Shown: positions 49,601-61,377 of the stretch, in pieces
Numbering within the stretch: the stretch's first letter is position 1
Layout: the number at the start of each line of letters is the position of its first letter
Source: Lutraria lutraria
Lineage: Eukaryota; Mollusca; Bivalvia; Venerida; Mactridae
DNA length: 64,000 nucleotides
Assembly (NCBI GenBank): GCA_964023205.1
Contig: OZ026835.1
Coordinates: forward strand, 22,581,817 to 22,645,816
Reading direction: 5' to 3'
Notes under the pieces: generated by a model
Told to the model about the DNA's origin: nothing
The model's input: only the letters and a program-made list of their open reading frames with translations
Databases searched by the model: none
Position numbers and translations under genes: made by a program

Positions 49601-51209
49601 CATTTTAGTAGACACAGTCGATTTGACTTTAATATAAACTTGCATTAAGATGTATATGTTTTGTTATATTTGCATAAACTTTATTTTCATGTTTAACTTC
49701 TCTACATTTCGTTGGCTTATTCAGCAAACCTGTATGTCATTTTCTCCCATTTTGAGGAAAGTTTGGCGTAAAAAAGCGATTCAGGGGTTTGTGGAATTTT
49801 GATCAACCTTATTTATGTGAGATCTAGAAGGGTGAAGTATGTTCATTGTAAAAAGCTAATTGCGACATAAAAAATAATACCAAAATCACAATATTGCCTA
49901 GATGATTTAATTAGGGGGTGGTAGAAATAAGTCGATAATTTATAATATCGTACACGTAATAAATATTCATGTTTCACCGATTACTCGACTATACCAACAG
50001 TATAATTTTTCTATCTTGAAGATTTACGATCAAAACGTATTCAGCACATTTTGAACACACCATGCTGATTATCGCGCAGAGAAAGTATCCTGGTGACTAG
50101 AAAAACATATCGTTACAAAATAATTTGAAGGAAACTTGGCAAACGGCCGTATTGTGGCGTTACACCGTGTCTGCTGTGCTTATAATCCACTAAATGATAC
50201 AGTCAATTTTTTTTGGATATTAGCATCTCTTAATAATGTACTAGTAAATATATAACTATATTAACACAGTAGATGAAACTGAAATTAGAATACATCGAAC
50301 CTCACTAGGTAATTTGTTTTAATTAGTGATTGTAATCAGTCATGAAAATTTCGTTGATTAATCAGAGGCAAAAGTCAGTGATTAATCGATTAAAACAGAT
50401 TAAATAAGAAATGATCAAATATGTTAGTATTGCATGAATTTAACATCCCTTACACCAATTGAATAGCACAAAATCAGTAAGAATTGAAATATTAGATGAT
50501 TTAACATCATTAAGATGTTTGAGTAACCATCACCTCATAATATACTGATTATTAAACAAACCACATTGGGCCAGAATTATGCTGCATTTATAGATATACA
50601 TGTACAGCTCGAACAGCATCATCTTTAAAGTAGAACCGTGAAAGGTCTGCAGTACTATAACTATGTACAGAAATCAACAATCCGTTGACGAAATGGGAGC
50701 ATAGTCCTCGTCACGTCAAAGACCAATCGTCAATGATTCGTTGAATAAATTATTAAACAGAACATCACTAGTTTTAATGTTAAGACTTAGTATAGTAACC
50801 ACTTATCTCAAGACCAGATCTTAATACAGTATAACCTCTCCATAGCGGCCATTTCTTGATCATTAACCTTCCTTCAACAACAGCATGATTAAATCATTCC
50901 CACTGCACGCTTTAACTATAAGTTTAACCTCTGTAGGGCAACAACTTCTCAACAACAACATAATTTTTCTACCCACAAAGGGTGTCGCTTTGAAGAGGCT
51001 GCTCTGTATGCCCTATATACTTCAGTATGATAATAAGACTGCACTAAATTTAGATTTTTTTCTTTGAGTCATAAGGTGGTCAGAATATCGAGGGTCGATG
51101 TTTATCAGTACTTACCAGATTTTCCTACACCGTTCTGTCCTAGAATTACAATCCGGAACGGACGGTTTTTGTAATTGTTCGAAAGGCGACGAAATATCGG
51201 CGAAGACAT
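40215..51209 (-). CDS. Ras-like small GTPase of the RERG/RASL11/RASL12 group, four exons
   Basis: The coding sequence joins 51116-51209, 42695-42751, 41585-41658 and 40215-40694 on the minus strand, giving 234 codons and a TAA stop. Every intron starts GT and ends AG, and codons cross the first two junctions cleanly. Visible motifs are the P-loop GQNGVGKS (24-31), switch I region YDPDLENTY (46-54), switch II DTAAQ (71-75), NKTD (137-140) and EISVR (166-170). The tail from about 188 is basic (RRRRK at 224-228) and ends YTIS, so there is no CAAX prenylation box, as in RERG and RASL11/12. Family knowledge says these proteins bind GTP and act in growth signalling, mostly without membrane anchoring. 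Oddities are Asn at Ras Gly12, Asp at Ras Thr35 and Ala at Ras Gly60. FLTQRFIGDY resembles RASL11, while GKSALTV and YDPxLExTY resemble RASL12 and RERG, so the orthology group is unresolved. No polyadenylation signal was found close downstream. Confidence 0.9.
40975..41430. repeat. Degenerate ~11-bp tandem repeat in intron 3
   Basis: The segment is made of varying copies of CTTATACTAAC, CATATACTAAC and CTTATACTGAC. Period is about 11 bp, often paired to 22. Drift is strong, so the array is old. Confidence 0.8.
41585..41658 (-). CDS. GTPase exon 3 (switch II, DTAAQ)
   Basis: This 74-base exon has acceptor TTTACAG and donor CTCAG|GTAATA. It encodes residues 51-75, from ENTYTYTK to EIRDTAAQ. 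The final motif replaces the DxxG glycine (Ras Gly60) by Ala74 but keeps the catalytic glutamine position (Ras Gln61) as Gln75. The exon ends on a codon boundary. Confidence 0.88.
42215..42385 (-). mobile_element. SINE type C (headless)
   Basis: Minus orientation: TACCGAGCCAAGTACTGTGT, GGTGCTTTACACTGGGCACG, then TGCCCGGTTCTCTTGTATCT and TATCTCCC at the 3' end. It lies in GTPase intron 2. Confidence 0.7.
42695..42751 (-). CDS. GTPase exon 2 (switch I)
   Basis: This 57-base exon is bounded by TTTTCAG at its 5' side and CTAG|GTAAG at its 3' side. It completes Ala32 and encodes residues 33-50 (LTVRFLTQRFIGDYDPDL), then one base of Glu51. It carries the effector-loop region. Asp49 sits where Ras has Thr35. 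The exon lies about 80 bp downstream, in transcription order, of the 27-bp tandem array. Confidence 0.88.
42829..43827. repeat. 27-bp minisatellite carrying TGAGTCA cores
   Basis: About 37 imperfect copies of a 27-bp unit are present, of the form GATTTTGACTGCTGAGTCAT followed by TGTGCTA. By hand I count 22 exact TGAGTCA heptamers, of which 16 sit in TGCTGAGTCA. Central units are well conserved and both edges are degenerate. The unit is nine codons long, so frames stay open (Thr/Gln/Ser/Lys-rich on the minus strand), but that frame passes through exon 2 out of phase with the GTPase and then stops. I read it as a repeat, not as coding sequence. Confidence 0.95.
45539..45818 (+). pseudogene. 3' end of a non-LTR retrotransposon reverse transcriptase ORF, frameshifted
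   Basis: The plus strand encodes a Cys/His-containing tail typical of LINE ORF2 proteins: CNKLEDEFHFVLACPLYYDL, then RKNVLKILLEKNKYPKIH and a stop. Past a frameshift near 45720 the expected continuation appears in another frame (KFIELISSLKKNNVKNLSTY, VLKSFERRLDFN) and ends at TAA 45816-45818. The pattern (EDEFHF..CP.Y..LR, then KFI.L..S, then LS.Y) is familiar from LINE C-termini. It is a 5'-truncated, dead copy inside GTPase intron 1. A 3' tail may extend to about 46376 (CCTAGGCCAAAGGCC then AATAAA). Confidence 0.7.
46122..46468. mobile_element. Inverted-repeat element, arms ~82 bp
   Basis: The left arm (46122-46203) and right arm (46380-46468) are reverse complements with few differences. 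Both include CAAGCCACTGAATCCT and TAACGATTCGCCGT. The spacer of about 176 bp carries the GGCCAAAGGCC/AATAAA end that looks like a LINE 3' terminus. This could be a foldback MITE, or two arms brought together around a LINE tail. Confidence 0.65.
47352..47465 (-). mobile_element. MITE type B, copy 3 (partial)
   Basis: TACAGTAAAACCTGTGAACA is followed by GCCACCCTTGGGG and AAGGCCTTTATTGACAGATG, matching the right half of copy 1 in reverse. The far terminus is not found. Located in GTPase intron 1. Confidence 0.65.
48818..49110. repeat. GAT/AAT triplet-type microsatellite
   Basis: An irregular run of GAT, AAT and TAT triplets lies within GTPase intron 1. The plus strand stays open as an Asp/Asn/Ser-rich frame (48771-49142, 123 codons) and another frame gives an Ile/Met-rich reading. 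The complementary reading is His/Asn-rich. These are expected from a triplet repeat, and nothing else suggests a gene. Confidence 0.8.
50825..51008 (+). mobile_element. MITE type A, copy 3
   Basis: TACAGTATAACCTCTCCATA at the left and GAAGAGGCTGCTCTGTA at the right, with the same interior as copy 1. It lies about 110 bp inside GTPase intron 1 from the exon 1 donor. Confidence 0.78.
51116..51209 (-). CDS. GTPase exon 1 (start codon, P-loop)
   Basis: This exon encodes residues 1-31, MSSPIFRR through the P-loop GQNGVGKS, plus the first base of the next codon. The donor reads TCTG|GTAAG. The ATG was chosen because it opens the frame that leads straight into the first GTPase strand (RIVILG). An upstream ATG 20 bases earlier is in another frame and stops at once. 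About 15 basic or polar residues precede the GTPase fold, a normal N-terminal extension for this group. Confidence 0.88.
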
Positions 51210-52662
51210 GATGTATTCACTACATTCCAAGGAACAAACTACCTCTTCACGTGGAACTATTTTTTGCAACTAAATCCAAGTCGTTATTATCACCATTAAA
51301 TATTATGTCTACACTGAACATAAGTTTGTAGCTGATTGTACATTTACAAAATACGTAGTGGGGAAAATAAATCCTTCACTTCCTTGAATAATTTTCAGAA
51401 TTACACATTTTCTGTCATTGCCAGTAAATAATTATGCTTGCCAGTTGTTATCGGTTCTTTTCGGTCCATATCTCAACACTTGAAGCGCCTCCGTGACAAA
51501 ACAAAGGATTGAGAAATTATTTCTTATGATTCCGAGTTGTAAAGCACAGCAACGAGTGTACCTCAAAACTATATAACAGGTGATTTCTTTGATAAAATAA
51601 TTCCGTCGGATTACATCTGCAGATTTTATTCTGAAGAATGAAGAGCACTTGAATAGCCACCTTGATTTAAGCCCCCGTCTAGCGTGACACATAAGTTCAT
51701 CGAAAAGCTATACTCTTTTTACTCTGAAAAAAGGACACAAATGTGAAATGTCAATTTTTTTCACGGAACGCCGAAATATTTAATTAAGGATTACAATTAT
51801 GGTATTCATATAGAAGTAATTATTGTTTCTTTTCATTCACGGCCCGTTCACCATATTACCTATCTAATTATAAATCCAAAATACCGTATTCATGGAAAAT
51901 TACAATAATAACGATAGTTATAGAAAACTAATTTTTTTTTGTCAGCAGAATTTAAAGTAATTGTAATGACATAAATATTCATCGCTATTGATAGAAGTAT
52001 AAACATGACATATCGAATCAAATGCGTTAAATTGTCTAAGAGAACGCGACGGCCGACGTAACCAATATCCGCAAAGTTACACTTGAAATACAACCATAAT
52101 TTATCACACTCGATACGCGTATTAATAGAGCTGTAAGTTATAGACACGTGGTCAATGTTGGTTGACTTTTTCTGGACGATCAGATCTGATTATTAATTTT
52201 AACGAGTATTGATTTATTTGTTTTTAACACAAATGCAACGAATAAAAAAACATAAATCGATCAAGTATTTACATAGTAACGCCGGGTATAACAACCTAAC
52301 TTTTTATATTATTACCCCTCACTTTTTTCGTAATGTTAATTTCCCATAGGCAAACAGGAAACATTTTTACTGTTACATTCATGGTATCATGTGACTGAAT
52401 ATTTTTTTACCTTCGGCCTTGGGTAACAGTACTTTCCTCAGGCTGACATTTTTACTGTTACCCACAAAGCTATGTGTTATTTATATACTGTCACATATTT
52501 GGGCCCTTGAAAAAATAAATTATACAAATTCACAATGTATGTTCATTAACATAATTTTATCGACATTTGGCTATGATTATATAAGTGTATCATATATATA
52601 ATAAGAGAAACATGAGTAAACTATACATCCGCATAAGAAATAGTTCGAAATCAAATACCAAG
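51210..52662. other. 5' flank of the GTPase gene
   Basis: The promoter and 5' UTR should lie here, reading leftwards towards 51209. No TATA box or other decisive promoter element is evident. Other small frames are unsupported. Confidence 0.35.
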
Positions 52663-52846
52663 TACAGTTAAACCTGTGTTAGCGGCTACCTCCGAATAAA
52701 GGCCACACTGTGAATAAAAACATTATTTCGAAAGCCGTCATTGATTAATTTAAGAATAAATTCACCTCCAAATAAAGGTCATCTGTCAATAAAAAGTCAC
52801 ACTTTGTATTTCCAAAGGGTGGCATTTGTTCACAGGTTAGACTGCA
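52663..52846 (+). mobile_element. MITE type B, copy 1 (most complete)
   Basis: The left end TACAGTTAAACCTGTGTTAG and the right end CACAGGTTAGACTGCA are inverted repeats. The interior contains repeated AATAAAGGCCAC-type blocks and AAAGGGTGGCATTTG. Length is 184 bp, noncoding. Confidence 0.75.
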
Positions 52847-53228
52847 CATGTCAACAGTAATACACAAATGTATATACTATAATTATACTAGTAGGTACGT
52901 AAACAAACTTGAATTTACCACACTACGCTATAAAAACTTTAAACACTACAATACGCGTTAAAAAATAACGAGTATCATCATTAGACATATCTTCTTCGAC
53001 ATTCATATCAGTTCACAATACAAACAAGTTAGAAAATGAACAATCTTTGCTTTATAGTAAATATGTCATAATAAACAACCTCATCAAGATTTGATGCATT
53101 ACAACGTAAAACATGATTACATTGTAGTTATAAAACAATTCAGAGTGTATCTTATGTAACATTCGCTACTTAAATGTCTCATTTATAATCAAAGTATTAA
53201 ATCACAATCAACATAAGGACTGAATATC

Positions 53229-53394
53229 ACCTACGAATAAAGACCACCCATAGTAATAAATGACATTCTTTTAAAAACAACCAATTATTCAGAACAAAAA
53301 TGACCCCCCCCCCCCCCCGAATAAGGATATCCATTCAATTAAGTCTAATTTATGTCTTTCCCAAAGGTGAACGTTGTTCACAGGTTTGACTGTA
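53229..53394 (+). mobile_element. MITE type B, copy 2 (left-truncated)
   Basis: The right half matches copy 1 (CCCAAAGGTGAACG, then CACAGGTTTGACTGTA). The left terminus is missing or too diverged. A run of about 18 C (53306-53323) interrupts the interior. Confidence 0.65.
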
Positions 53395-53666
53395 CATGAA
53401 CACAGTTTTATGATATCACGTGTTTGACACGAAAACTGTAAAGATAATTCAAGAATGCATAATCAAACAATCAAACTGCTTGGTCACGTGCGTGCGTGAT
53501 TGGAAAATTCGATAATAGTAATTTAAGCGTAAGTATGTAAAATAAGAGAGATTCTATATCATTATTGATTATATTTTATTACATAATTTCAGTCTATCGT
53601 TTTGTGAATATTTCGACAATAAACGATCGCCTTGAATTATCGTAATATCAATAGATACAAAACGTG

Positions 53667-53847
53667 TACAGTACAACCTCTTCAGAGCGGCCCTCACTTA
53701 TACAACAACCTCCCTTCAACAACATCACGATCTTTTCCTACTGCACGATTTTACTTATCATTCTAACCTCCCTAGAACAACAACCTCTCAATAACAACAT
53801 AAGTTTGCTACTCCCGAAGGGTGTTGCTTTGGAGAGGCTCCCCTGTA
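53667..53847 (+). mobile_element. MITE type A, copy 4
   Basis: TACAGTACAACCTCTTCAGA at the left and GGAGAGGCTCCCCTGTA at the right. The interior matches copies 1 and 3, including the CCCGAAGGGTGTTGCTTTGG block. Confidence 0.78.
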
Positions 53848-55334
53848 TATGATTAAATGTGAAATTCTTCTCATTTTCGATTTGTTGTGATTATTTTTTT
53901 ATCTTTAGGTACGTTTGATTTGTTCTAGATAGCTAAATACTAATATCAAGGAAAGTTCACCCCATTCAATTTTCTAAAAGTTAAAAATATAACAAATCAT
54001 GAAGTGTTGAATACTTCCATGTGCTATCTAAAAGTCTGTGACGATCATAGGACTAATATAATTCTTCACTTATCTATACACCAACAAAATGCAATCTTAA
54101 TATTTCCAAAATTGTGTTAGAATATTATCTGCATTTATACAATCGTTTACATAGGAAACAAACGAAAACTCTGTGTGTACGAGGGTTGGTCGTTATTCTT
54201 CATATTAAGTATTACAATATCATATTGGCTTCAAATATCGAGGACTGGTCAAGAGACATATCGGTCATCTTAATTCGAGACCGCTAGGACAGCAAATGCT
54301 GAGCATTTAGTTACACCATAGCGTCCCAAACTTGGAACTGAAAGTACATTATTAAACAACAATATTACAGCCTACGTCTGACTGGTTGCCAAGCTTAGGT
54401 GACAAAACAACAAATACTTCTTCAACATATCATACGTAGGTAGGAATTCATCGTAAGAAGAAAACGTACGTCCCTGTGTATTTATTTTGTAAGAAGAAAG
54501 CATGTACCTGTGTGCTTATTCTGTAAGGCAAAAACATGTCCCTGTGTGTTTATTTTGTAAAAAAAATATAAAGTTCAACGTACGATAGTGTCGACAGAGT
54601 TGTTGGTAAATGAACAGCAAATTATTACTATAATAAAAACGAACAAGAAAAAATGTGTTTTTGATGATGTTTAACTACGCAATCTATTTTCTATCAATCT
54701 GAATTAAAGCTCAAAAACGGTGTTATGTAAGTATTTATACAATAAGTAGCTTCATCCTATGCAGCTATCAATTCACAGTTAAAAGCAACACGTTTGATTA
54801 AGTGAAGATGAAGCCCTATGGATTTGTAAGGAATAAAGCACCACCCTAAAATTAATACCTCATTATTGGTACGCCTAATGTTATAACCGGCATGAGTTGT
54901 ATTTTTATCATGATGAAGTTCACATAAACTCTGTTAGAATGCTAGGAATTGGGAATGTTATGTTTTATTTTAGGTATTTATCATCAAACATTATGTTATG
55001 TATTTCAAGGGACTATGAATGATTACCACGTTAACACGGAACAAACGTTAGAAGCCGAGATTGGAAAATAAGGTCCACAAGCTGTCTATCGCAACCTGAT
55101 TTGATGCAAATCATTATTAATAATTGCATTTTTTATGCATGTCTACATGGAAGTATAAAAGTATGAAGTACATGGTTTATTAATCAGTTCATGTTATAAA
55201 ATCCATTTCAATTGAGAGCAATTCAGTTTTTTGGACTTTTAAGATTTATTTATTTACACACACATTGTATATGCTAAATTATTATGTGCTGTTCAACGGC
55301 CCATCCGACAGCTAATTAATGTAATATCGGAGCT
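53848..55334. other. AT-rich, no gene recognised
   Basis: Only the three-copy 36-bp repeat at 54451-54560 stands out. Confidence 0.45.
54451..54560. repeat. ~36-bp tandem repeat, three copies
   Basis: Three diverged copies of GTAAGAAGAAAACGTACGTC followed by CCTGTGTATTTATTTT lie head to tail, the last shortened. Confidence 0.75.
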
Positions 55335-55575
55335 GTCCCAGGGAGAGGGGAGGTAAGATACAGGAGAACCGGGCGTTTATATCCATTCTCTTTTCGAGTA
55401 TTAATTTCCTTGTTTTTTATCGTGCCCTTTGTAAAACACTTATATCGCGATTTTCTAGACACAGTACTTGGCTCGGATGTTGGGATGGTGATACTGAAAG
55501 GGAGTCCCTGAGAAATTGGTTTTGTAGTCCAGCACGTGACCCACCAGTCGACACCACTGATCTTCCCGGACTTCT
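55335..55575 (-). mobile_element. SINE type C
   Basis: Minus orientation: a degenerate head around GTGCTGGACTACAAAACC, then ATCCGAGCCAAGTACTGTGT, AAGGGCACGATAAAAAAC and the terminal CCCGGTTCTCCTGTATCTTA. The 90-codon frame through it is therefore not a gene. Confidence 0.7.
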
Positions 55576-58500
55576 CAAATGATGGCACTAAATACTATCA
55601 TTATAAGGGTAAATCGGTTAAGTTATGCGGTTTATGGGATTTATGAGTTGTATTTCATTTTCTACAGTAGTAAGTAAATGAATATAGATCATGTCTATTT
55701 ATGAATTAGTAAAGCATTGAACGTAACTGTGATTCGGACCCTTACATGTAGAATGTAACAACTAACAAACACATTTACAACAGAATCAGTTGATTTTATT
55801 TTTTTGATGCAGCATAATTCAACACAACAGCGACGGTATTACACTAATATATTACGCATATTAGATTACAGGGATCACACTGTAGTCAATGTATAAAATA
55901 AACGTACCTTAAAATGTATTAACAATTCCTTTACAAACAAAAGTTACCTCCCTATTATAAATCCTCACCAAACCAAATTATACAAAACATACACATGAAT
56001 TACCGTAGAAATTGCGACTGAAATTACGTCGATGACTGCACCAGCAGTGATTTACCAACATGCTCAGTTATCACTTAAATCCTTAGAATTATATAAGAAT
56101 ATGTGATTGTTTTATCATCAAATTCAACGTATGATGATAAGAAATGTTCGTTAAATTCTATTTTCTGTTCTTGTCACTCTAGCGCGGTTGAATCCAGATC
56201 CCCGCAAGTTTTAAAATACGAACTAATACTCTTGTTGCGTAGTTTCAATCGTAATCGACATTTACCACCTACAACACGAAATACGAAATTATTAAATTAC
56301 TCCCAACTTGTAAAGAAGTTAATATTCCTTAGATAAATCAACATGCAAAGATGAATCGACTAATAGATATAATTTGTAACAATTTTCCATCTTGATATCA
56401 CTTAAAAATTGCCCTGTTATTATATCCGCCAGTAAAATGTTGAATGTGGGTAATTGACAGTTTCCCGTACTTTTCCGGTATCGAAGTTTATAACGACTTT
56501 CCAACAGCAGTGAATTCTGTGTCAAATATTAAGTATGACACTAACAGTTTACCACTGTATAATACGTGTATCGGAAGTTATTTCTTGTTTTCTGATACAG
56601 ATAATTTGTCTATCTGTGTAAGTGGAAAGTGAGTTATGTTGTTTATGCTCAAATAATTCACAAGGGCGGTTTTAGATTGAGAGGATGCCTCCGGGCGACC
56701 CTCCACATAAACATTTTCGCTGCAAATATTCCAATAAATAAAAATTAATTAATCCTACTGATTTTTTTGTTAATTGTTACATTATCAGCGAATAGCTTGA
56801 TTATACCACGAAGTATACATATATAGCGTGGGTCGGGAGCAGAACATTATTATTATACATTATGATTTCTAATTTACGCCTCGCAACATCAAATAGAATA
56901 AGGCATAAATTAAAAGTGAACACTGTTTAATAATGTTACATATCATGATTATGAAACATATAACTAATTATCTTGTCAATTCTTATAATAAATCTCATAA
57001 TGTGGTATTTACAAAATTAGCACGTACAAACTTGCACATCGTGATCTCTTTGTCAAGCTGGTCGATTTCTTCTGTTGATGTAAGCAGGAGATTCGTATAC
57101 CTAGGAAGACCAGACTGGTTGCTTACCAATGGGTTCCTTGGATGAACAATTTTCACGATTTTATTTACTATTCACCATTATTATATGAAAACTTCAATAC
57201 AACAAAATGGTATGAGTCCTCTGGGTGACTGTATTTCCTCCTCTATTGTTGATATTATGTTATGTGTAAAGTGGATTTTGGGTTTGTGAGTTTAAGGGAT
57301 GGAAGTATTTTGGGGAAGATTTTCGTTATATGTTACAGTGCACCAAGGTCTTTGTACAGACTGTCAGTGGGAACCAATTTAGGACCGATGTATCCTCTAC
57401 ATTATGTACGATGTCGCATATAGGTGATAATAAACGGTCAAATTTATCATGTAATTATTGAAATTCTACACATTTATTATGATTTTAGAATGTGTTTAAC
57501 TTGTTTTAAAATATATAAACTATAATAGGTCATTGAGATACAAGTCAGCTACGCCACTGATCGATAACTGACTTGTAAAACGATCATACATGTACATATT
57601 GACAACCATACAGACTAAGTAGATCCTTTTCCAATTTTCAGAAACTGATATCTTCCGTTTATAGGTTTGTATATGTTGGTTGTTTAAACGGAGACAACAA
57701 GTTAACAAACATCAAACTGAGACTTTATTGTTCAGTTAAAACAGTAAATCACAGTCACATCAATATACTACATGTATTTAATAATGTGTGTCTATAATAA
57801 TATGGGACCTCACTTCAAAAGCAAGATCGCCCCTCATTCATTAATACGACCACTTGTTTAAGACCGGTTTTCGATACAAATATTTTCTCTATATCCAACT
57901 TGTTAACGAGGATTTAGTATCGAAGTACTGAAAGTACTCATGGAAACTGAACATGCATACACTTGTACTGCAACATGGAACGGAAAATGGTAGTACTTCA
58001 AAAGGCTCGTATCAAAATGCATGCCTACCGAACGAGTGACGGCAATGGAAAGCGAATCTATCCATACCGAACTTATTAATGCATTTGGCCCTCTCGTTAA
58101 GTCAAATTGTCTCTCTTGAGATCGATGAAAAAATTGATATCGCGTTTTGTTGGTTGGTAAATTGCAGCAACAGATTATATAGGGGATATTTCATTTTTTA
58201 TTATTATACTATCTTTTTATTTACTTTTTCCAATATGTTCATTTTTCGTTCTTTAATATGACATAAACAGTATTAAGACAAGGAACTTATCATCTTCTTG
58301 CTTCCATTCTCGTTCAAAATGTACTACTGTATGCCTTACATAATTACTATATACATGTAATTACTTTAGAATTTCATAAAATCGCTGTTTTAATGATATT
58401 TATTTAGTTGCAAAATAAGCTTTTTTCTCATTATTGGAAAACTTTCAGTCTCTAAATATTAGAATAAGTTGTTTTGGGGTCCAGAAGGCAGTCTTAATAT

Positions 58501-59984
58501 AAAGGTTCAACCGTTTACTCACATAACGGTACTTTTATTATCCTTTGTGGTTTGTTCATTACTGACTTGGTGTACAGAGACATTAAGAAACGTATGTTAA
58601 CACAACGACACTGACATATTACATCCTCCAGCATCCATGTACATTATCTTGTCGTCTGACAATAAAGCTGACAGTTTCGCTGTTACAACAGCATATACAT
58701 TACAGCCCGAGACAACATCTACTTTTAACATTCGACCAGATTTATTTCTCAATATTTCCCCCTAAAACCGCATAGTTCTATAGACGTTTGCCCGTCCTGT
58801 ACGTAAAATTAAACATCAAATACGGCGATTTACAAGGAACGTAATCAATATGATTAAAATCGTATGACCTATTTTATGTTTATAATTATACAATATATCA
58901 GAGGCTTTTCAATGAATATATAATACTAAAAATGTTACATGTATATGAAAAAAACGTTACGTTAAAATCATTCATGAGTATACATATTTGTGTACTTTGC
59001 TATTGCGCCAAATTTAGCAACATGCGTGTGGCATGGTAACATTTACCAGGTGTTGAATATGCATACATATTCATAACATGATCAACTACATAGTCACTTT
59101 GTCAATATGTGCCTTATGAAAAAACCAATAGAACGAACAATATCCAATTTTAATGAGAGTTAGTTAAGTGTTGTAAAACAATACACGTCATGTACTATGT
59201 TCTATTCACTTTTCACTATATTTGCTGTAAATTATAATTTGTTATGAAATGTCTATTTACCTTTATCTTCTTATTTGCCCTCTTAGATATGTACTACATT
59301 GTATTTTGCCATTTGTTGTATGCATGTGTTTGTATAATAATGTATATTGTACGACGAGCTCAATGATTACATAAGGATGCACCCATTCAAAGCTAGGACT
59401 TACGTATATACGTATATAAGTCATTGGTAACAGTTTTCCTCTTTTTTATTTTTACCAACTAGGCGCACGCGGATGCTTAACAAAATAATAAAACAGAATG
59501 GCCTAATAAAGAATTCGAAACATCCTTAATGATATACACAGTATATAGAAAAGTGAATATATGTAGGATATGAATAGACCACGATGATTGTTTATGCTTG
59601 AAAGAATAATTCAAAATATAATGCACTCTTCAAAGAATGCAAAATGAAAATAGAGTATTACGTTTTTATTCTGATTACACGAAAGTCGTCCGTCATTCGT
59701 GTTACAGACCATAACTCATTAGTGGAATGGTGCTCTCATTCTTGCAGTTGTCTTAGGTGACTATATAACTATGATCTGTTACTTCAAAACGCTAGACTAT
59801 GTCAAAATCTACACGTCTGCGCGAGACATCGTATTGTACCTAAAAGTTATCATATTTATGAACAATGATAACGTAAGTATGTCCACAATTTTAAACCATC
59901 AAGGCAACATAACAGTTGAAACAGTCAGCGAAATACGTGTTGTTATTACATACTGAATGTGACTATAAATGAAAGTTAAATAAG
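55576..59984. other. AT-rich, no gene recognised
   Basis: Several 60-80 codon frames (56103-56336, 56933-57145, 57520-57708, 58079-58261) show no domain, splice context or composition suggesting a gene. Confidence 0.45.
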
Positions 59985-60110
59985 GGAGGTAACAAAAAAA
60001 CAGTATTGTGTGTACTTTTAAGACGAGTTACCAAACATTGACCGATATTTATTTGGAAAGCAGGGACATTACTGAATACGATGTTTTCATTGTTTTGTAG
60101 ATCTATATTC
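59985..60110. repeat. Dispersed repeat pair, copy 1
   Basis: GGGAGGTAAC leads to ACCAAACATTGACCGATATT followed by TATTTGG (60029-60056, identical in copy 2), then a diverged ACATT...TGTTTTG segment. Confidence 0.6.
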
Positions 60111-60134
60111 ATGATATTGTTACTGGAGTACAAT

Positions 60135-60301
60135 AATACAAAGGCCATTCTTAGGAGAGACAAAATGTGGCCTTTATTGACAGATAGCCTCTCTTTGGAG
60201 GTCATTTTGTTTTTGATTATTAATGTCAGTATTTAAAAGCATGGTTTTATTTACAGGGTAACCTTTATACGGAGGTGGTCGCTAACACAGGTTTGACTGT
60301 A
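60135..60301 (+). mobile_element. MITE type B, copy 4 (partial)
   Basis: The segment holds GTGGCCTTTATTGACAGATA, TTTGGAGGTCATTTTG and a good right end CTAACACAGGTTTGACTGTA. The left end is weak. Confidence 0.62.
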
Positions 60302-61377
60302 TTAAAACGTTGCATAAAATAAGGAGTGAAATAAAATATATGATAAAATATTAATAATAATAATTTACAATTAGTAATTAGATTATTCTGTGTGGATACA
60401 TTATGTCACTTTAACAAAATAATGATTAGCTCTGGACATTGGTCTTCAATTGACGAGTTATACTGTGCATACTGTATCATCAAATATTTAGGGTTGGGAG
60501 AATTTGTAAAATCACTGAAATCACGAGAAGCATGTGTGGATAGTAAATATTCGGTTGTAACTGTGGAATGTCATTGACGGAGAACAGAGGCGTAGGATTT
60601 GAGTTCAACCAGAATAGTATTTACGTCTGTAAGTAGCTAGACATGTCGTTTGGTCCATTCAAAATATGTATTGATATATGTTTGAATATTATCAGAAAAT
60701 AATACAACTTGAATGTTAAATCCAATCGATAACTACATGAAGTTCCACTAATTTATACTTCATATGCAAATAAAATACGGGCAATAAGAATTTTGACCGA
60801 GACCGCAATGTTGTCAAAGGTCGGAAAAAGAGAGTATTCCTGGGTTAGTGGAGATCAGGCTCCGAGGTTATAAAACTTGAGATCAGTCTCCTAGCTCAAA
60901 TCTCATATCTTGTCTATCATAGTTTATAATTTAGTTATAATCAGAAAATAGGAATTTCTCTGGTACATTAACCTGACAGTATAATTGATTTGAACATGTT
61001 ATTTAAGCATTAGTCAGCTCTATGTTTTCAACCATAATACTTCGAGAATGGAATTGAGATCTGAGCTCAGAAACTGTTCTCAAGTTTTATAACAATGAGG
61101 CCATATCTTGTCTTTTTATGTTTATTGGTGAATTGTGATCAGTTAATATTATTATTGAACATTAACCTGTATAAATGATGATAATAGAATTATGTCAGAT
61201 CTTCATAGAAAATCAACGGTACTTATCGTGCAGTATCGTCTCAGAGAAATGTGTAGACAATGTAGGGAACAAATACGACTCTTTTAGACTTTTTAATTAC
61301 TGTATGTATTGAGTATTTTATCATTTTAACAATTTTATCATATCCGCTAATATCATAATGTTTGTTTGTTTAGTTTT
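60302..61377. other. AT-rich, no gene recognised
   Basis: The frame 60392-60577 has no recognisable domain. GAGATCAGTCTCC-type strings near 60850-61080 recur in opposite orientation (ATCTGAGCTC), possibly an old inverted repeat. Confidence 0.35.

Larger units (their letters stand above)
42752..51115 (-). other. GTPase intron 1 (8.4 kb, repeat-rich)
   Basis: The intron runs from GTAAG after exon 1 to TTTTCAG before exon 2. In window order it holds the 27-bp AP-1-like array (42829-43827), a LINE 3' fragment (45539-45818), an inverted-repeat element (46122-46468), a type B MITE (47352-47465), a GAT-type triplet repeat (48818-49110) and a type A MITE (50825-51008). The remaining stretches 43830-45530, 46470-47350, 47470-48810 and 49150-50820 are AT-rich, and I see no exon or recognisable element in them. 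Confidence 0.75.

Noticed and set aside
55316..55588. 90-codon minus-strand frame
   Set aside because: It overlaps a SINE type C copy, and the same reading recurs in the copy at 42215-42385.
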